DNA from: Rotaria sordida
Lineage: Eukaryota > Rotifera > Eurotatoria > Philodinida > Philodinidae
NCBI GenBank assembly: GCA_905250125.1
Contig: CAJNOL010000579.1
Location: 57,688 to 121,687, forward strand
Direction of reading: 5' to 3'
DNA length: 64,000 nt
Position numbers and translations under genes: made by a program. The notes below the pieces were generated by a model. The model was not told the DNA's origin. It did not search any database and worked only from the letters and a program-made list of their open reading frames with translations. Positions 49,671 to 64,000 of this stretch are shown in pieces (position 1 is the first letter of the stretch; every line of letters begins with the position of its first letter).

Positions 49671-51168
49671 AATCACTATCTGACGAAATTGTTATTTCTG
49701 TGAAGATGCAGCTGTTTTTTTGAGATAAAATTTTAAAGAAAGATTAACGGTAATGGGTATAGATCTCCTTTTTACTGACATTCACACTTTCTTAAGTGGA
49801 AAACAAAGAGATCAATCAATATCATTGAGAAACAATAAACTGATGTGGTAAAAAGAAAGCACATAATTCAATGCAGTGATTTACACAAATTTTTGAAAAA
49901 ATCTTTGATTCACTGTTTGAAGAAAAGATTATTACCTGCCACGAAATTCAACATTTATGGAAGCAATCTAAAGACAGAGTGTGTGGATGAAAAGAAGACC
50001 TACACTCACACACACAGACTCATATTCTCAATCATCGGTAATGTCTGCTGATGTTCATATGCGACTATATATCTACTTAAATGAAGCTTTACAAATGTCT
50101 TCTTTCATCGAACATATTTGTTAATAGATCGATATTAAATCCAATGGAATATATTCATTTGAACTTTCTGATTATCATATTTCAATGATGTATACAGGAA
50201 GCAGATAATAGATTAATGTATTATAAACATCTCGATCTTTTTTTGTTTTTGTTTATCCGATAACTATATGGCAGTCATTATTCGTTTATATCCTCAAGCT
50301 AGAAATTAAAACAAATTCAGTTATACGAATTCCATGTTTTTATGGATCAGATTAAAATAAATTTAAACTATTGAGGATACTTGTTTTTGGTAATTCTCTA
50401 AATTATAAAGATTTTTGAAAATCTCGATACTCTACTTCATTTCAATGTAAGCTGAATGAGGCTATTATTGATTATCGAATGCTAATATTCTTTGATTCAT
50501 ATACAACTATGTTTTGATAGTTTTTCTTGGAAAGTGTAGAAAACTTCATATTGATAATAAAAAAAGAAAATCAAATTATAAATGATTTTATTTATAATAG
50601 AATTCTAATAATTATTGTTTGAAAGTCTAAACATTTTCTGGTTGATTTACTTAATACATAAATTAGCGACCTCTATTTAAGCTCTACAAATACCATTGAA
50701 GAGGTTTATAGAGGATAAATCTTTCGTGATTTATTAAACAAATCAAAAATTATTGTCAACACCGTCATTTTTCCTGTGTTTGTTCAAATCCACTAGTCGT
50801 ACTATTATTGGAAATTCTCTTTTTTAGATTCGTAATATATGATTTCTATTTGCTATTGACAAGAAAATAGTTCTGACTAATTTATCAAACGATTTTCACA
50901 ATAATAATAAAGTAGATTTTTGAAAAACTAGATACAAAATAAAAAAACCAATTTATTTAATGTTACAGATAACTCTTACGTTGTTTTATTAAAAACAATT
51001 TATTATAGACAGATAAAGAATCTCAAATGGCGAATGAGAATTTTATATTATTTATTGTTTACTATTGAACAAGATCTGATTACGAAAGTATGAATAAAAT
51101 ATCAAATATGATTACATTGACTATATATATATAGTTGAATTTTTCTCTTTTGTTTTTAGTTTAGAAAA

Positions 51169-54100
51169 ATGACGACTACTAGTCAAACTAGTGATAGCCT
51201 TTATTCAAAAGAATCTTTTACGAATGATTTCACAGAAATTGATGATTGGCTTGTTTTATTCAAGGTATATTTTACTTTTTGAATATCTCTCTTTGTAGGT
51301 ACAATATGTCTTTATTAATAATCTAGCATGTCGAGATTCATTTCTCTTTATTTTATTCAGCATAAATAAGATGCTAATGAAGATAATATTTCTAAATTGA
51401 AATATGCTTCCTCTACTGTTATTAATGAATAGAATTGCGTGTTAGCAATCAAAAATTGTTTGAATATATATATATATATACACATATATGTGTCTGTGTG
51501 TGTGTGATTTATAATCTTTCTCGATTTTCTGCTTCTAGCAACATTACCAAAGAAACGTAAGAGAGGAACATCTTTTTTCTCTTTGCTCACTTTTCTCTTA
51601 TGATGTGCATCTCTTTCTAGAAGATTGAAGAAAAATAAGTTCTTCAGTAAAGATGCGGAGGTGATTTTTTTTTTCCTTCTATTCATAGTCTTTTATCCTC
51701 TTTTTTTTTTTAAAATGAAAATCTTCTTATTAGTTTCATATCTTTTTTTTTTCTCCTTTAAGCAAAGATTTTCTTAAAACTTCGAACAGGATAGAAATAT
51801 TCATAATAAATGATAAACCATTTACTTCTAATGTGTAATAATTTAACATTTTCTTTTTCTTTTTTTTGCTTGATTACACATCTTAACTTATATCTTCATA
51901 CGGACAATTCGAAATTAATTATGTGAGAAATCTACATATACGTTCGTCATCCTCTTTCATTTATTAATTAATTTATTCATTCATATTTCAGGTAACATAT
52001 GTCATACAAAAAAGAAAGTAGAAAAGAGATTGAGAATTCTTTCTTTTTTTTTTGTTTTATATTTAAGAAAAAAAAAAAGATTATCACTTGTCAGTCAAAA
52101 ACATTAAATCTTAAACGAGAAAGACATGTCGACCAAGGCGACAAAGATTATACTCGCACACACATGGAGACTATTTCTGAGAAGTGATGTTAGCACAAAA
52201 AAAAAATAAAAGAAAATGAAAGAAAGATATTTGTTCGCACGACTAGGTTTCACCTTTTTTTTTTTCTTTCTTCTCTCTCTTTTCTCATCGTCTAGGTGTG
52301 TATATATGTCTGTGTTTGAATAAAGAAAACGCATCGGAAGTCGAAAGAAGAGAAAAAGAACCGGGGGGAAAGATGTGAGACTTATTCTTCTTTTTTTTTT
52401 GTCTTGGATAGGATGAGAAAGCATCGTCAACATTCAACTACAATTCAAAGCTAAATGCTGAAATTCACTTAGCTATCACTACAGACCCTTCAGAGGTATG
52501 TATCAATAAATAAATATATATATATATATATATTGTAATATAATATTTTTCTATATCTTTAGTATGCATCATCGCTTTGTGATCATCTCTTTACGCTTTA
52601 TCGCGATGTGCAACATCGACCATTTGTACTTCAATTTCTTCCATCATTCGTCACAGCCTACTATGATATTCTTCATCATCCGAAGTCAGTTGATACTACT
52701 ACTGAGGTAAAATGAGATAGAATATTACGACATTTGCTCATTACAATTGTATATGTATCTAATGACTGACTAACATATATATATTCTTTTCATTAATGTA
52801 TGGAAGCAGAAGAAAAAAAGCAGGAAACCTCTTACGTAAATTGAGAGTGTAGAGAGAACAAGAGAAAAATATATATATATGAGATAGATAAAGATTGAGT
52901 GCAAATGTATGATGTAAATCTTTTGAGTAAGCAGGTGAACCCTTAAAAGATAATTTCTTTTTTCTTATTTATTTTCTCATTATATATTTAGAATAAATGT
53001 CAGCCTGAAGCATGATTCTTTCATCGAGCTTCTAATTTTAAATTTAATTAAAAATTTTAATAGAATCTATAATAATAGTTGTAGACTAAGAAGAATATGA
53101 AGATTCATTGTATAATGATGTTATGTTAAAAAGTTTTTTTTTTCTTTTTTTAATTTTATAATGAGAATAATATTGTAAAAAAAATGGAAATGATAAAGAC
53201 AAGAAAGATAGCAACATAGTTAGTCAAATTTGAAGCATGTCAAACAAAGCTAATCTTGCTTTTTATCATCATTATGAATACATACATATAGACTAAATTC
53301 ATAATGCGTATTTGCCGAGAGTCGACAGCATTATCATCATTGTTTCTCTTATTCCTTGACAGCATCCTACGGTGAATAATTAGACATCTATAGAAGAGAT
53401 GAACACCTTTCTTTTTTTGTATCTTTCTTTCTCTTTCTCTCTATCGGCCTCTCTTACCGCTTCATTATCATTATTAAAAAAAAAAACAGAGAAAATAAGC
53501 ACCTTGCTTGATTATACTTTTCTTTATCATTTGGTACATTTCATTTTTTTTTGCTTGTAGGATGTTTGGTCGACAATTGATACTTTTCTTGTCGCTCTCT
53601 ATAATCTAGTAAGTTTATGCACCATATGTTTATCTAGTATAAACAAGACTTTGTCTAAACGGTAGTTAGCTATTGATAACAGTAGTCTTATACTAATCTG
53701 TATCAGTAGCTCTACTACTGAATAGCCAACATATGTCATTATCGACGATTTTTATAAATTAAATTTTTCGAATATAAATAATAAAAATATCTATATTCAT
53801 TTATAGAGTGTCCTCGATGATGGACATAATGAAAAAATTCATGAATTTCGTAAGTTTATCAAAAGAAAAAAAACCAAGTCATAAAAGAATGAAAAAAAAT
53901 AAATAAACTTTTTCTATCTTCTAGGTATTCCAAATCTGACTTCACCATCAATTTATCATACACCGAATCCTGTAAGTTTTTTGGTTGATTATGACAAAGA
54001 TGACTAAACTTTTTATATGATTAAGATAATCTATTAGGATATTTTCAATAACAGTAAAAAATGATAATATTAATAAAAAAAAAAAAGAGAGAGAGAGAGA

Positions 54101-56123
54101 ATTATCAAATTCGAAATTCAATTAAAAAAAAGATATCAATTCAACATAAAAATTAATTTAAAATAGTTAAAAGAAAAGAATTTATTTAATTTAGGATTAT
54201 TATGCACCTACACCACTTACACAACATGCAATATCAAAACATGAAAAAAAACGTGAAGTTATTCGTTTACATTCATTTACTCCATTTGATTCAATCAATG
54301 CAACAACAAGGTATCTTTAATTATCTATTCATCGAAAATTTTTGTATCGAATATTTTCCAGTAGTTCAAATCTAATAATTAGTTACCAAGGGTTTGTTTT
54401 ATAAAAAAAAAAGTATCTATCGATGGAAAAGAGGAAAATGATATACGGTTTTTTTTTGGGTGTTCTTTTGTTTTTAATTTTTATTATTTAGTGGCGCTAC
54501 AACACGGAAAGGAGGATCAAGAAATCTCGATTATATGTTTGTAGATCACCTATATATGTGTGATTGTTTGAGAAAAAAAAAACTAACTTTGTTTTTGTTT
54601 TTAACTGACTGACTGATTTGAAAGAAAATCTTAAAATGAATTTTCAAAAAATATTTTCTTTTATATATTTAGAGAACAAATTGTTTGGCTTTTACTTATT
54701 CAATATGGTTCATATGTATCATATATGGATATATATTCTCGACGATCATATTTTGAAATGTCAAAAAAGTAGTATAAAAATAAATTCTTTTTATTCTTCT
54801 ATTTAAATTATTTATAGATTACTTGGTCAAGGTTTTTCATTTGATGAAGATATTTCAAACAAAGAAAAAAATTCTATTTTACCACCTAATGGTCGTCGAA
54901 TACGTCTATCAAGTCGAATATTATCAGAAATCTTAGGAACATTATTCTATTTTAAGTAATTATATAACAAACAAAACATCATCAAGAGCTTTTTTCTTTT
55001 TTTTTTTTTGTTAAATATTAATAATATTTTATTTTTAGAGCTAATTCATCAGATAAAGAAGCATTTGAATGTATGCGTTTATTAAGACAACGTGCTGAAT
55101 ATGAAATGTATGCTGATGTAATTTTAGTAAGTATTAATATATTATGTATGAATTTATTTATTTATTTTTTTTTTGTTTCTTAAGATGACAGAATCTATGA
55201 GTTATTTACATGAATTTGATAATCATCATTTTGAACAACAAGATCCAATGGGTATTGAAATTGAATTACCACCAACAATTGATATGGTTAAACAAAAACG
55301 TACAGCAACAACAACACGTTCAATTAAAAATCGACAACGTTCACATAAACATCATCATGAAATTCAACCAGGTAAAATAACAAAAAAAAAATTTTCAATT
55401 AATTTTTTTTATCGATATAAATTATTTAGATAAATGAAAAAGTTTTATGTTTATAAAAAAAAAAAAAAAAAAAAAAACTTCGAGAGAGAGAAAGAATATA
55501 TTTGCTTATATGTTGTTCTATTTTGCTTTTGTTTTTTGTTATTTTCTTTAGCTATTATTGAGAATGATTTACCGAATGATACAATAGAACATTTAACTTT
55601 TGTCCCAGCACCAAGTGATGCAACACCAACAGCATTAATACCACCAATTAATCATACAAATAAATCATTATTTGAAATACTTGATGAAAATACACCAACA
55701 AGTGAATATCTACGTTCAACAAGTAGAAGAACATCAACAACATCATCATTAAATGAACACAATGAAAAAAAATCATTCGATGATAATCAAGATGTAACAT
55801 CATCAATGTTAACTAATATATCATCATCAATTGGATTAGCAGCATCAAGTTCATCACCATCATCAATACGTCATTATAAACCATTATCATTAACATCAAC
55901 ACAAACATATTTTAAAACAATACAACAACAACAACAACAACAACGTGTATCATCACCAAATATACAAAATGTTCAAACTATAATACATGATAATATTGAT
56001 AATGCTTCTATTCGACCACGTACATCAAGTATGAGACATGGAGAAAAAAAAGATGTTGTTGCTACAGTTCGATTTATGGGTACGGATCAAAATGGAACAA
56101 ATGTTAAAGAAACATATTTGTAA
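51169..56123 (+). CDS. FAM126A: Hyccin (FAM126), PI4KIIIa complex subunit
   Basis: Twelve exons: 51169-51264, 52412-52495, 52563-52706, 53561-53608, 53807-53849, 53925-53971, 54195-54310, 54673-54768, 54818-54955, 55039-55126, 55185-55371, 55552-56123; phases close to 552 aa. Hyccin marks in order: IDDWLVLFK at the N-terminus, VLQFLPSFVTAYYDIL, TFLVALYNLSVLDDGHNEKI, IPNLTSPSIYHTPNP, EQIVWLLLIQYGSYVSYMDI, RIRLSSRILSEILGTLFYF, and a helical end near residue 320. The remainder is low-complexity (His, Ser, poly-Gln). With TTC7 and EFR3, hyccin holds PI4KIIIa at the plasma membrane to make PI4P. An optional exon (54492-54536) fits in phase. Intron 1 is 1.15 kb and intron 3 about 0.85 kb; an acceptor-like TTTTTAG lies ~10 nt before the ATG. 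Human has FAM126A and B; I cannot say which is closer. Confidence 0.93.
54492..54536 (+). other. Possible 45-nt cassette exon of hyccin
   Basis: Bounded by TTATTTAG and GTTTGT, 45 nt long, and open in the frame set by the exons on both sides, adding SGATTRKGGSRNLDY plus a junction residue right before the conserved helix. It has no counterpart in other hyccins I know, so alternative splicing or a chance open stretch are both possible. Confidence 0.45.
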
Positions 56124-56289
56124 CAAAAAAAAATATCTTCTATATGCCTTTCTTTTTTCTTTGTTGTTTTGTTTTTTGTTTTTTGCTGATGAATAATATA
56201 TATTTAATTTAATTAGTCAATGTTCGTACTGCTTTTTTCCCCCTGTGTGTTTTTTGTTTTGTGATATGCGAAAGTATAAAAAAACAAAA

Positions 56290-56295
56290 AATAAA
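56290..56295 (+). terminator. AATAAA of the hyccin gene
   Basis: Hexamer (caaaaaataaatt) about 167 nt after the stop codon, followed by T-rich DNA. Confidence 0.5.
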
Positions 56296-59200
56296 TTAAT
56301 ATTATTAGTATAAATTTATTGTTTATTTGAGTTTTATAAAAGATTTCTTCTTTTTTATAGTATATCAAAAGGAGAAAATGAAGAAATATGAAAATTTCCC
56401 CGACATATAGAATTTAGATTAATTAATAAACTTGAGTTTGAGGATCTAATTTGACATGTTTGTTTGACAATAAATTATAATCGTTTTCTTGGAAAAACTA
56501 ATTTCATTTATTAATAACTAATTAAAAAAGGTTCATTAATAATCGTCTATTTTTTTGCTATAGGATTCTTTTCTTTTTTTTTTTTTATCCTCTTCAGTTA
56601 TGAACTAAGGAATAATCGAGCAATATAAGTGCACTCAAATCAACCGTACTTGAAACATTCTCGGGATGTAAGGAAGCTACTTAACATGGTTTTAAAAAAA
56701 AAATCATGATTTTCTTCTATATGTTTACATTACTTTCTTAGTTAGTTATGAAATGATTATGTTGATATAAATAGATAGTATTTATACTTTACATAGTTTT
56801 GTTTTGATTGTTAACTAAAATAAAAATAACTTTATAGAACAAAATGTTTTTTTTTTTTGATATCGTTCTTGAAAAAAAAAAAAGTTTATTTAATATAGAA
56901 AATAAAAGATTTAATAGTAATTAGTATTTAATTTTATTACTATTGTAGATTATGTTTATTCTGAAAAGAAACAAGTGAATTGATACAATTAATAGTTTAT
57001 GAATATTATTTACTTACATATAAATCTATGGATAATCGAATTTGGCTATTAATAAGAACTATGATTAAACTAAGATTATTCAATTATTTTTATTCAAATT
57101 CAGGTCAAGAGTTATATTTTATCTTTTTCTAAATATCGAATATTAATGCTAAAAAATTGATGAAATTATCAAGAATGTTTCGATCGAAGAAGAGATGATC
57201 CCTTTTCAAATACATATCTAGTGTAATTCCAGGCGTCACTTTTTTTCCTTGAGTTTACATCAGACGTTTAATCTTATACATTTAATTATTGTTAATAGTA
57301 GATAAAGCAGATTACTTTTCTTATGAAGAGTCAAAAAAGTATCTTTCATTAAATTTAATTGTTTACATGAGAATTTTTGTTGTAATATTGTCCTTATCAT
57401 TTAATAGATTTAAATAAAGATAAAATTTATGTAATTGATTCTAAGACAGAAGTAAGTTGCTTTATTTATGGTTTTTCTCGTGGTTTATTATTTTCCTCGT
57501 AAATATTTTGTGTAATCAATAAATATATAATTTCATCACCTTGCATTACTTTAAGTAATCTACTTACTTCTTATCAAAATAGTTACCTGGCATTATTTAA
57601 GTAGTATGACAATATTAACTTGAAAATACACTCAGAATTTTTACAGATATGTAGATTATGTCTACTTATATCTCATATATATATATATATATATACATAA
57701 TTGAAGTAATGCTAAAGGTTTGACAGTGACATTTTAAAAGATCTACTGTTTGAATCTACGCAGCATTCTATAGAGAACTAAAGATTTCGCTGAAGAAATA
57801 TGAAACTTATACAATGATTTTGCATAAGAATTTTATTTTTCATTTTGATGTTTGACGTGTTTATTTCTGTTATAAGCAACGAATGGGGACGCATAAGACT
57901 GCAAATCGATTCACAAGAACTTTAGTATTCAATCAAATAAAATTATGCATAGAACGAAAGTACACGTATAGATGAACATTTTAATATTAAGTTAAGCATT
58001 CTACTGAGTTTAGAAGTCGCGACATCATCGACAAAAAGGTACTTAGTAGCACCAATCAGTTCATCACTACACGTTGATTTTTTTTGGATTGTAGATGAAG
58101 TTTAAACAATAATCAAACAGTGTTATAATGTAAATTTGTCAGTCGTTTGTAGATGCTTCAATCTTCTATAAGATTCACTTATTCAATTGTATTAATCTGT
58201 CTGTTGTATCAGCATAAATAGGTGCTACATGATATAACTCTGTAATACTGCTATCTCTTTTGAGATATCATCCTTTTTAGAATGGAATTAACCAATTTTT
58301 TTTTGTTTTTGGATACAGGTCATTTTATACTTCTTTTAAAATGCTACAAAATCGTATATTTTTCAAACTCAAAAGTATTGGTCATTTAAAAAATTCCTAA
58401 AGATTTCCTTGTCGAGACGCGATTTTGTGCCTGTTTAATCAGTATTTAGAAGATTTAGATTAGAAAAGTTTGATTGAGTCAAAACGTATATGAAATTCAG
58501 CATTCATATCAAAAACTTAATCGTCATTTGTCTAATTCATAAATATTCTTCAAGTTTTCTTTCATTGAAAAATCTATCCCTAATTCTCATCACAGTACAG
58601 CCAAAAAAAAAGGAATTTCATTAAGAAAAAGTCGTTTGGACACGATCGAAAAACTTTAAAAGTTGTTTAAAGTTATGAATATATAAAATGATAGATATCT
58701 CAATAACAAATGTAACATTATCATTGCATTCATTCTTTGATTAGATCGTGAGAAGTAGAATTAGACATAAATTTTTGACGAACGAAAACTTCAAGACTAT
58801 TTGTGAATTATACAAATAGTAATTAAGTTTTTTCTACTGATACTAAATATCATATTAGTTTTGATTCAATTCAAACTTTTCTAAACGACATCCTCTAAAT
58901 ATTGATTACAAAGACACAACAACATCGTGTCTCGATAAGAATCGGTTTAGGTATTTTTTTTCTAATTTTAAGAATATATAATTTTGTAGTATTTTAAAAA
59001 GAAAATTATCTCGAAGATTGATAAACACTCCATCAACTAACCAGATGATTTCATATTATACCAGTTCATCAAGTAAAATACTGCAGGTAAAATGATAGTT
59101 CATTTAAAAATATCTGAAGTCTTTAAATAGAGCATTATTAAGCTCACACATTGGTATAATTCAATTATTGCCTACTCTTTATTTACGTTCTTGAAAAATC

Positions 59201-59940
59201 GACACCTATTAGGAAGATAACCAGCGATGACAGATACTTCTTTATGAATTATCATATAAGACGACGAAATTCAATAGTGAATCAATAAGTTTAGTGTTAC
59301 GATGTTAGCGTATACTTGTAGTTTCATGTGATGTGTAATTTGAATCGATCGAGAATAAAGCTCGTAGTGAGCCAATTCAAAAGTTTTTACGCTCGCATGC
59401 TTTCAATATATTCAACTAATGAAAGACTCGAGTTTTGTTTAATAATGTTGTACGAAAACATATCTTATATTCAAGCCTCTTTAATTAAGCGGCTTTAGTT
59501 ATAATTGAAAATGTAGATTTTCATCGAAAATAACAATTTTAACTCATGACACTTTTAAAAGGTATTGAATTTATTAGAATTATAATAAAAGTTGCAATTA
59601 CAGATGTAGAAAATAGAATATCATCTAAACTTTTTCATATGTGTATTCAGCTCGTCATAATCGATAACATATGACAAATTAATGTCAGATTTTTTTTTCC
59701 TAAAATATATCAAAGTAAGAGAAATATATTTTTCCCTTTTCTCACTATGGAAATAGTTTTTTTTTTATCTCTTCAAACAACTCTGAACGTTGAATAATTC
59801 TATTATTTTTCTTTTCTCAAAAAGTCTAAATGATAAGTGTTCATTATATTTTAATATTTTTTTCTCAAATTTGTATGAGTAAGACATTTTTAAATATTTG
59901 ATATTTAATAATAAAATTCTAACTTTCAAACAAATAATAT
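56296..59940. other. Intergenic, no gene recognised
   Basis: AT-rich DNA with a (TA)n tract at ~57678-57694. The part at 57700-59300 is slightly less AT-rich but shows no protein-like frame, inverted repeat or RNA gene that I can support. Confidence 0.5.
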
Positions 59941-60124
59941 CAGTGGCGTACGCAGAAATTTTCCAAGGGGAAGGGGGAGGGGGCAAGTCCTCAAGCAGGT
60001 GGTCCGTAATGGAGTTTTTCAAATATTTGTACCGTAGTACTTTTTTTATCCGTACTCTCCCACAATGAACTTTTCTTCAAGGGGGAGGCTTGGGTCCCCT
60101 CGCCCCCTCCTGCGTACGTCACTG
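59941..60124. mobile_element. 184-bp hAT-type MITE with 8-bp duplication
   Basis: Starts cagtggcgtacgcag and ends ctgcgtacgtcactg, a near-perfect terminal inverted repeat. It is flanked on each side by the same 8 bases, aataatat (59933-59940 and 60125-60132). CAGTG-type ends plus an 8-bp duplication are typical of the hAT superfamily. The interior is G-rich on the plus strand left of centre and C-rich right of centre, very unlike the host DNA, and encodes nothing. Confidence 0.9.
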
Positions 60125-60135
60125 AATAATATTCT

Positions 60136-60160
60136 CCTCCTCCTCCTCCTCCTCCTCCTA
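60136..60160. repeat. (CTC)n microsatellite
   Basis: About eight CTC units just right of the MITE's target duplication. Confidence 0.85.
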
Positions 60161-61000
60161 AAAATGTTAATAACATTGAATAATTTGAAATTAATATTTC
60201 TTCATTAAATATATAAAAAGAAAATATCAAAGATTATTTTTGTTTTTAAAAGTTAATTTATTAAAAATCACGTAAAAAAAACAATGATAAGAAACGATTG
60301 ACAAGCTTAATACTTATTCATTTTATAAAGATTAAAATATTAAAAATATTTTCTTGAGGAAATATTTGCTCTTTTATTTCATTCATATAATATATCTTTT
60401 ATAAAAATATTAATAAAACTAACATATTCTTTTTGTTGTCGATAATTATTAAATGAATTTTTTAGAAAAAAAAAACATATCATCGTAAGTTTTATTTTTC
60501 ATTCAAATGATTTCGATTAAATTAAAATCTTTATTATTATATAAAATTCATATCTAAACATAAACTATTTTTCAATTGTTATTTGAATTTATTACAATCA
60601 AAATAAATATATTTTTAAACGTAACGTACACATAAATAATAGAAATTATTTAATTTTAGAAAGAGAAAAAATACATAAATATTGTGTCAAAGTACAGAAA
60701 TATTTTTTGTTTATCTATTCGTATTAATAAAAGAAAACAAACGATTATAAATATTGTCAATAAATCATGTCTTTATTTAAAATGATATAAATATATTCAT
60801 AGAATCTTCCTTGATGGAGTGCTTTTTTTTTCTTTCTTATTATTGTTTCGGTTCAGTGATTAAAAAAAACCACGTCTTTGACACAACACCTTTGTTATAT
60901 AAAAATTTCAAGTATGTAATTGTGACGTTTTCTTTTCTAGATAAATATAAGAACCATATGATAATCAATACGAAATAGAAAGAAAAAAAAACATACTAAT
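60161..61000. other. AKT upstream region
   Basis: AT-rich DNA. A pyrimidine run ending in tctag near 60940 is an acceptor-like site about 60 nt before the AKT ATG. No other feature is seen. Confidence 0.5.

Positions 61001-64000
<3,000 letters not shown>

Larger units (their letters stand above)
42767..51168. other. 8.4-kb gene-poor region rich in transposon remains
   Basis: No gene is supported. The region contains, from left to right: T/A-rich low-complexity DNA (42800-43800); a degenerate end of the palindromic element (44300-44440); less AT-rich unexplained DNA at 44990-45450; an inverted-repeat element (46256-46756) with a dispersed repeat inside it (46503-46600); and two related mariner-like elements (47706-48488 and 48720-49670). 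The promoter of hyccin must lie at the right end. Confidence 0.55.

Noticed and set aside
51357-52433. Short frames in hyccin introns
   Set aside because: They lie inside introns bounded by phase-matched hyccin exons and are rich in Phe/Lys runs.

Overview
This is nuclear DNA of a small invertebrate with a compact, strongly AT-rich genome, most likely a bdelloid rotifer (Rotaria-like). Three things point that way. Most genes are cut by very short introns (often 45-70 bp, GTAAG-type donors). A gene of the large F-box family and a broken gene of the small B-box-like zinc-binding family, both of which I associate with bdelloids, are present. Most start codons also have a splice-acceptor-like AG at or just upstream, as expected where mRNAs are trans-spliced. 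The assignment is inferred from protein and intron style; no rRNA or marker gene is present.

Layout. The first 30 kb is gene-dense and almost entirely on the minus strand: a B-box-like pseudogene (0.8-1.6 kb), PICK1 (4.2-6.1 kb), a type II membrane protein with a carbohydrate-binding-like C-terminus (7.4-9.0 kb), a 2.3-kb near-palindromic foldback element (10.3-12.6 kb), an SDR16C/retinol-dehydrogenase-like gene whose catalytic Tyr is lost (13.9-15.4 kb), RNF103 (15.8-19.8 kb), a BTB-BACK-kelch gene (20.4-24.5 kb), a short plus-strand gene of unknown function (25.4-26.2 kb) and RPA1 (26.3-29.1 kb). The plus strand then carries an F-box gene (29.9-31.8 kb), an 8.3-kb gene-free stretch, a biogenic-amine GPCR (40.1-42.7 kb), 8.5 kb of repeat-rich DNA with several non-autonomous DNA transposons, hyccin/FAM126 (51.2-56.1 kb), a 184-bp hAT-type MITE (59.9 kb), and the first eight exons of AKT/protein kinase B, which runs off the right edge.

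I rebuilt exon structures by hand from GT-AG sites and protein family similarity. In every multi-exon gene the reading phase closes across all junctions, and PICK1 (416 aa), RPA1 (625 aa), RNF103 (658 aa) and hyccin (552 or 567 aa) come out close to the lengths known for their families. The genes are independent eukaryotic transcription units, not an operon. Two (hyccin, scaffold of the PI4KIIIa complex, and AKT, which binds phosphoinositides) touch phosphoinositide signalling, but their proximity is probably coincidental.

I found no new defence or metabolic system. The most unusual items are the 2.3-kb palindrome with a remnant of its end at 44.3 kb, the mariner-like inverted-repeat element with an older copy next to it, the clean hAT MITE with an 8-bp target duplication, the SDR lacking its catalytic tyrosine, and a possible in-phase 45-nt cassette exon in hyccin.
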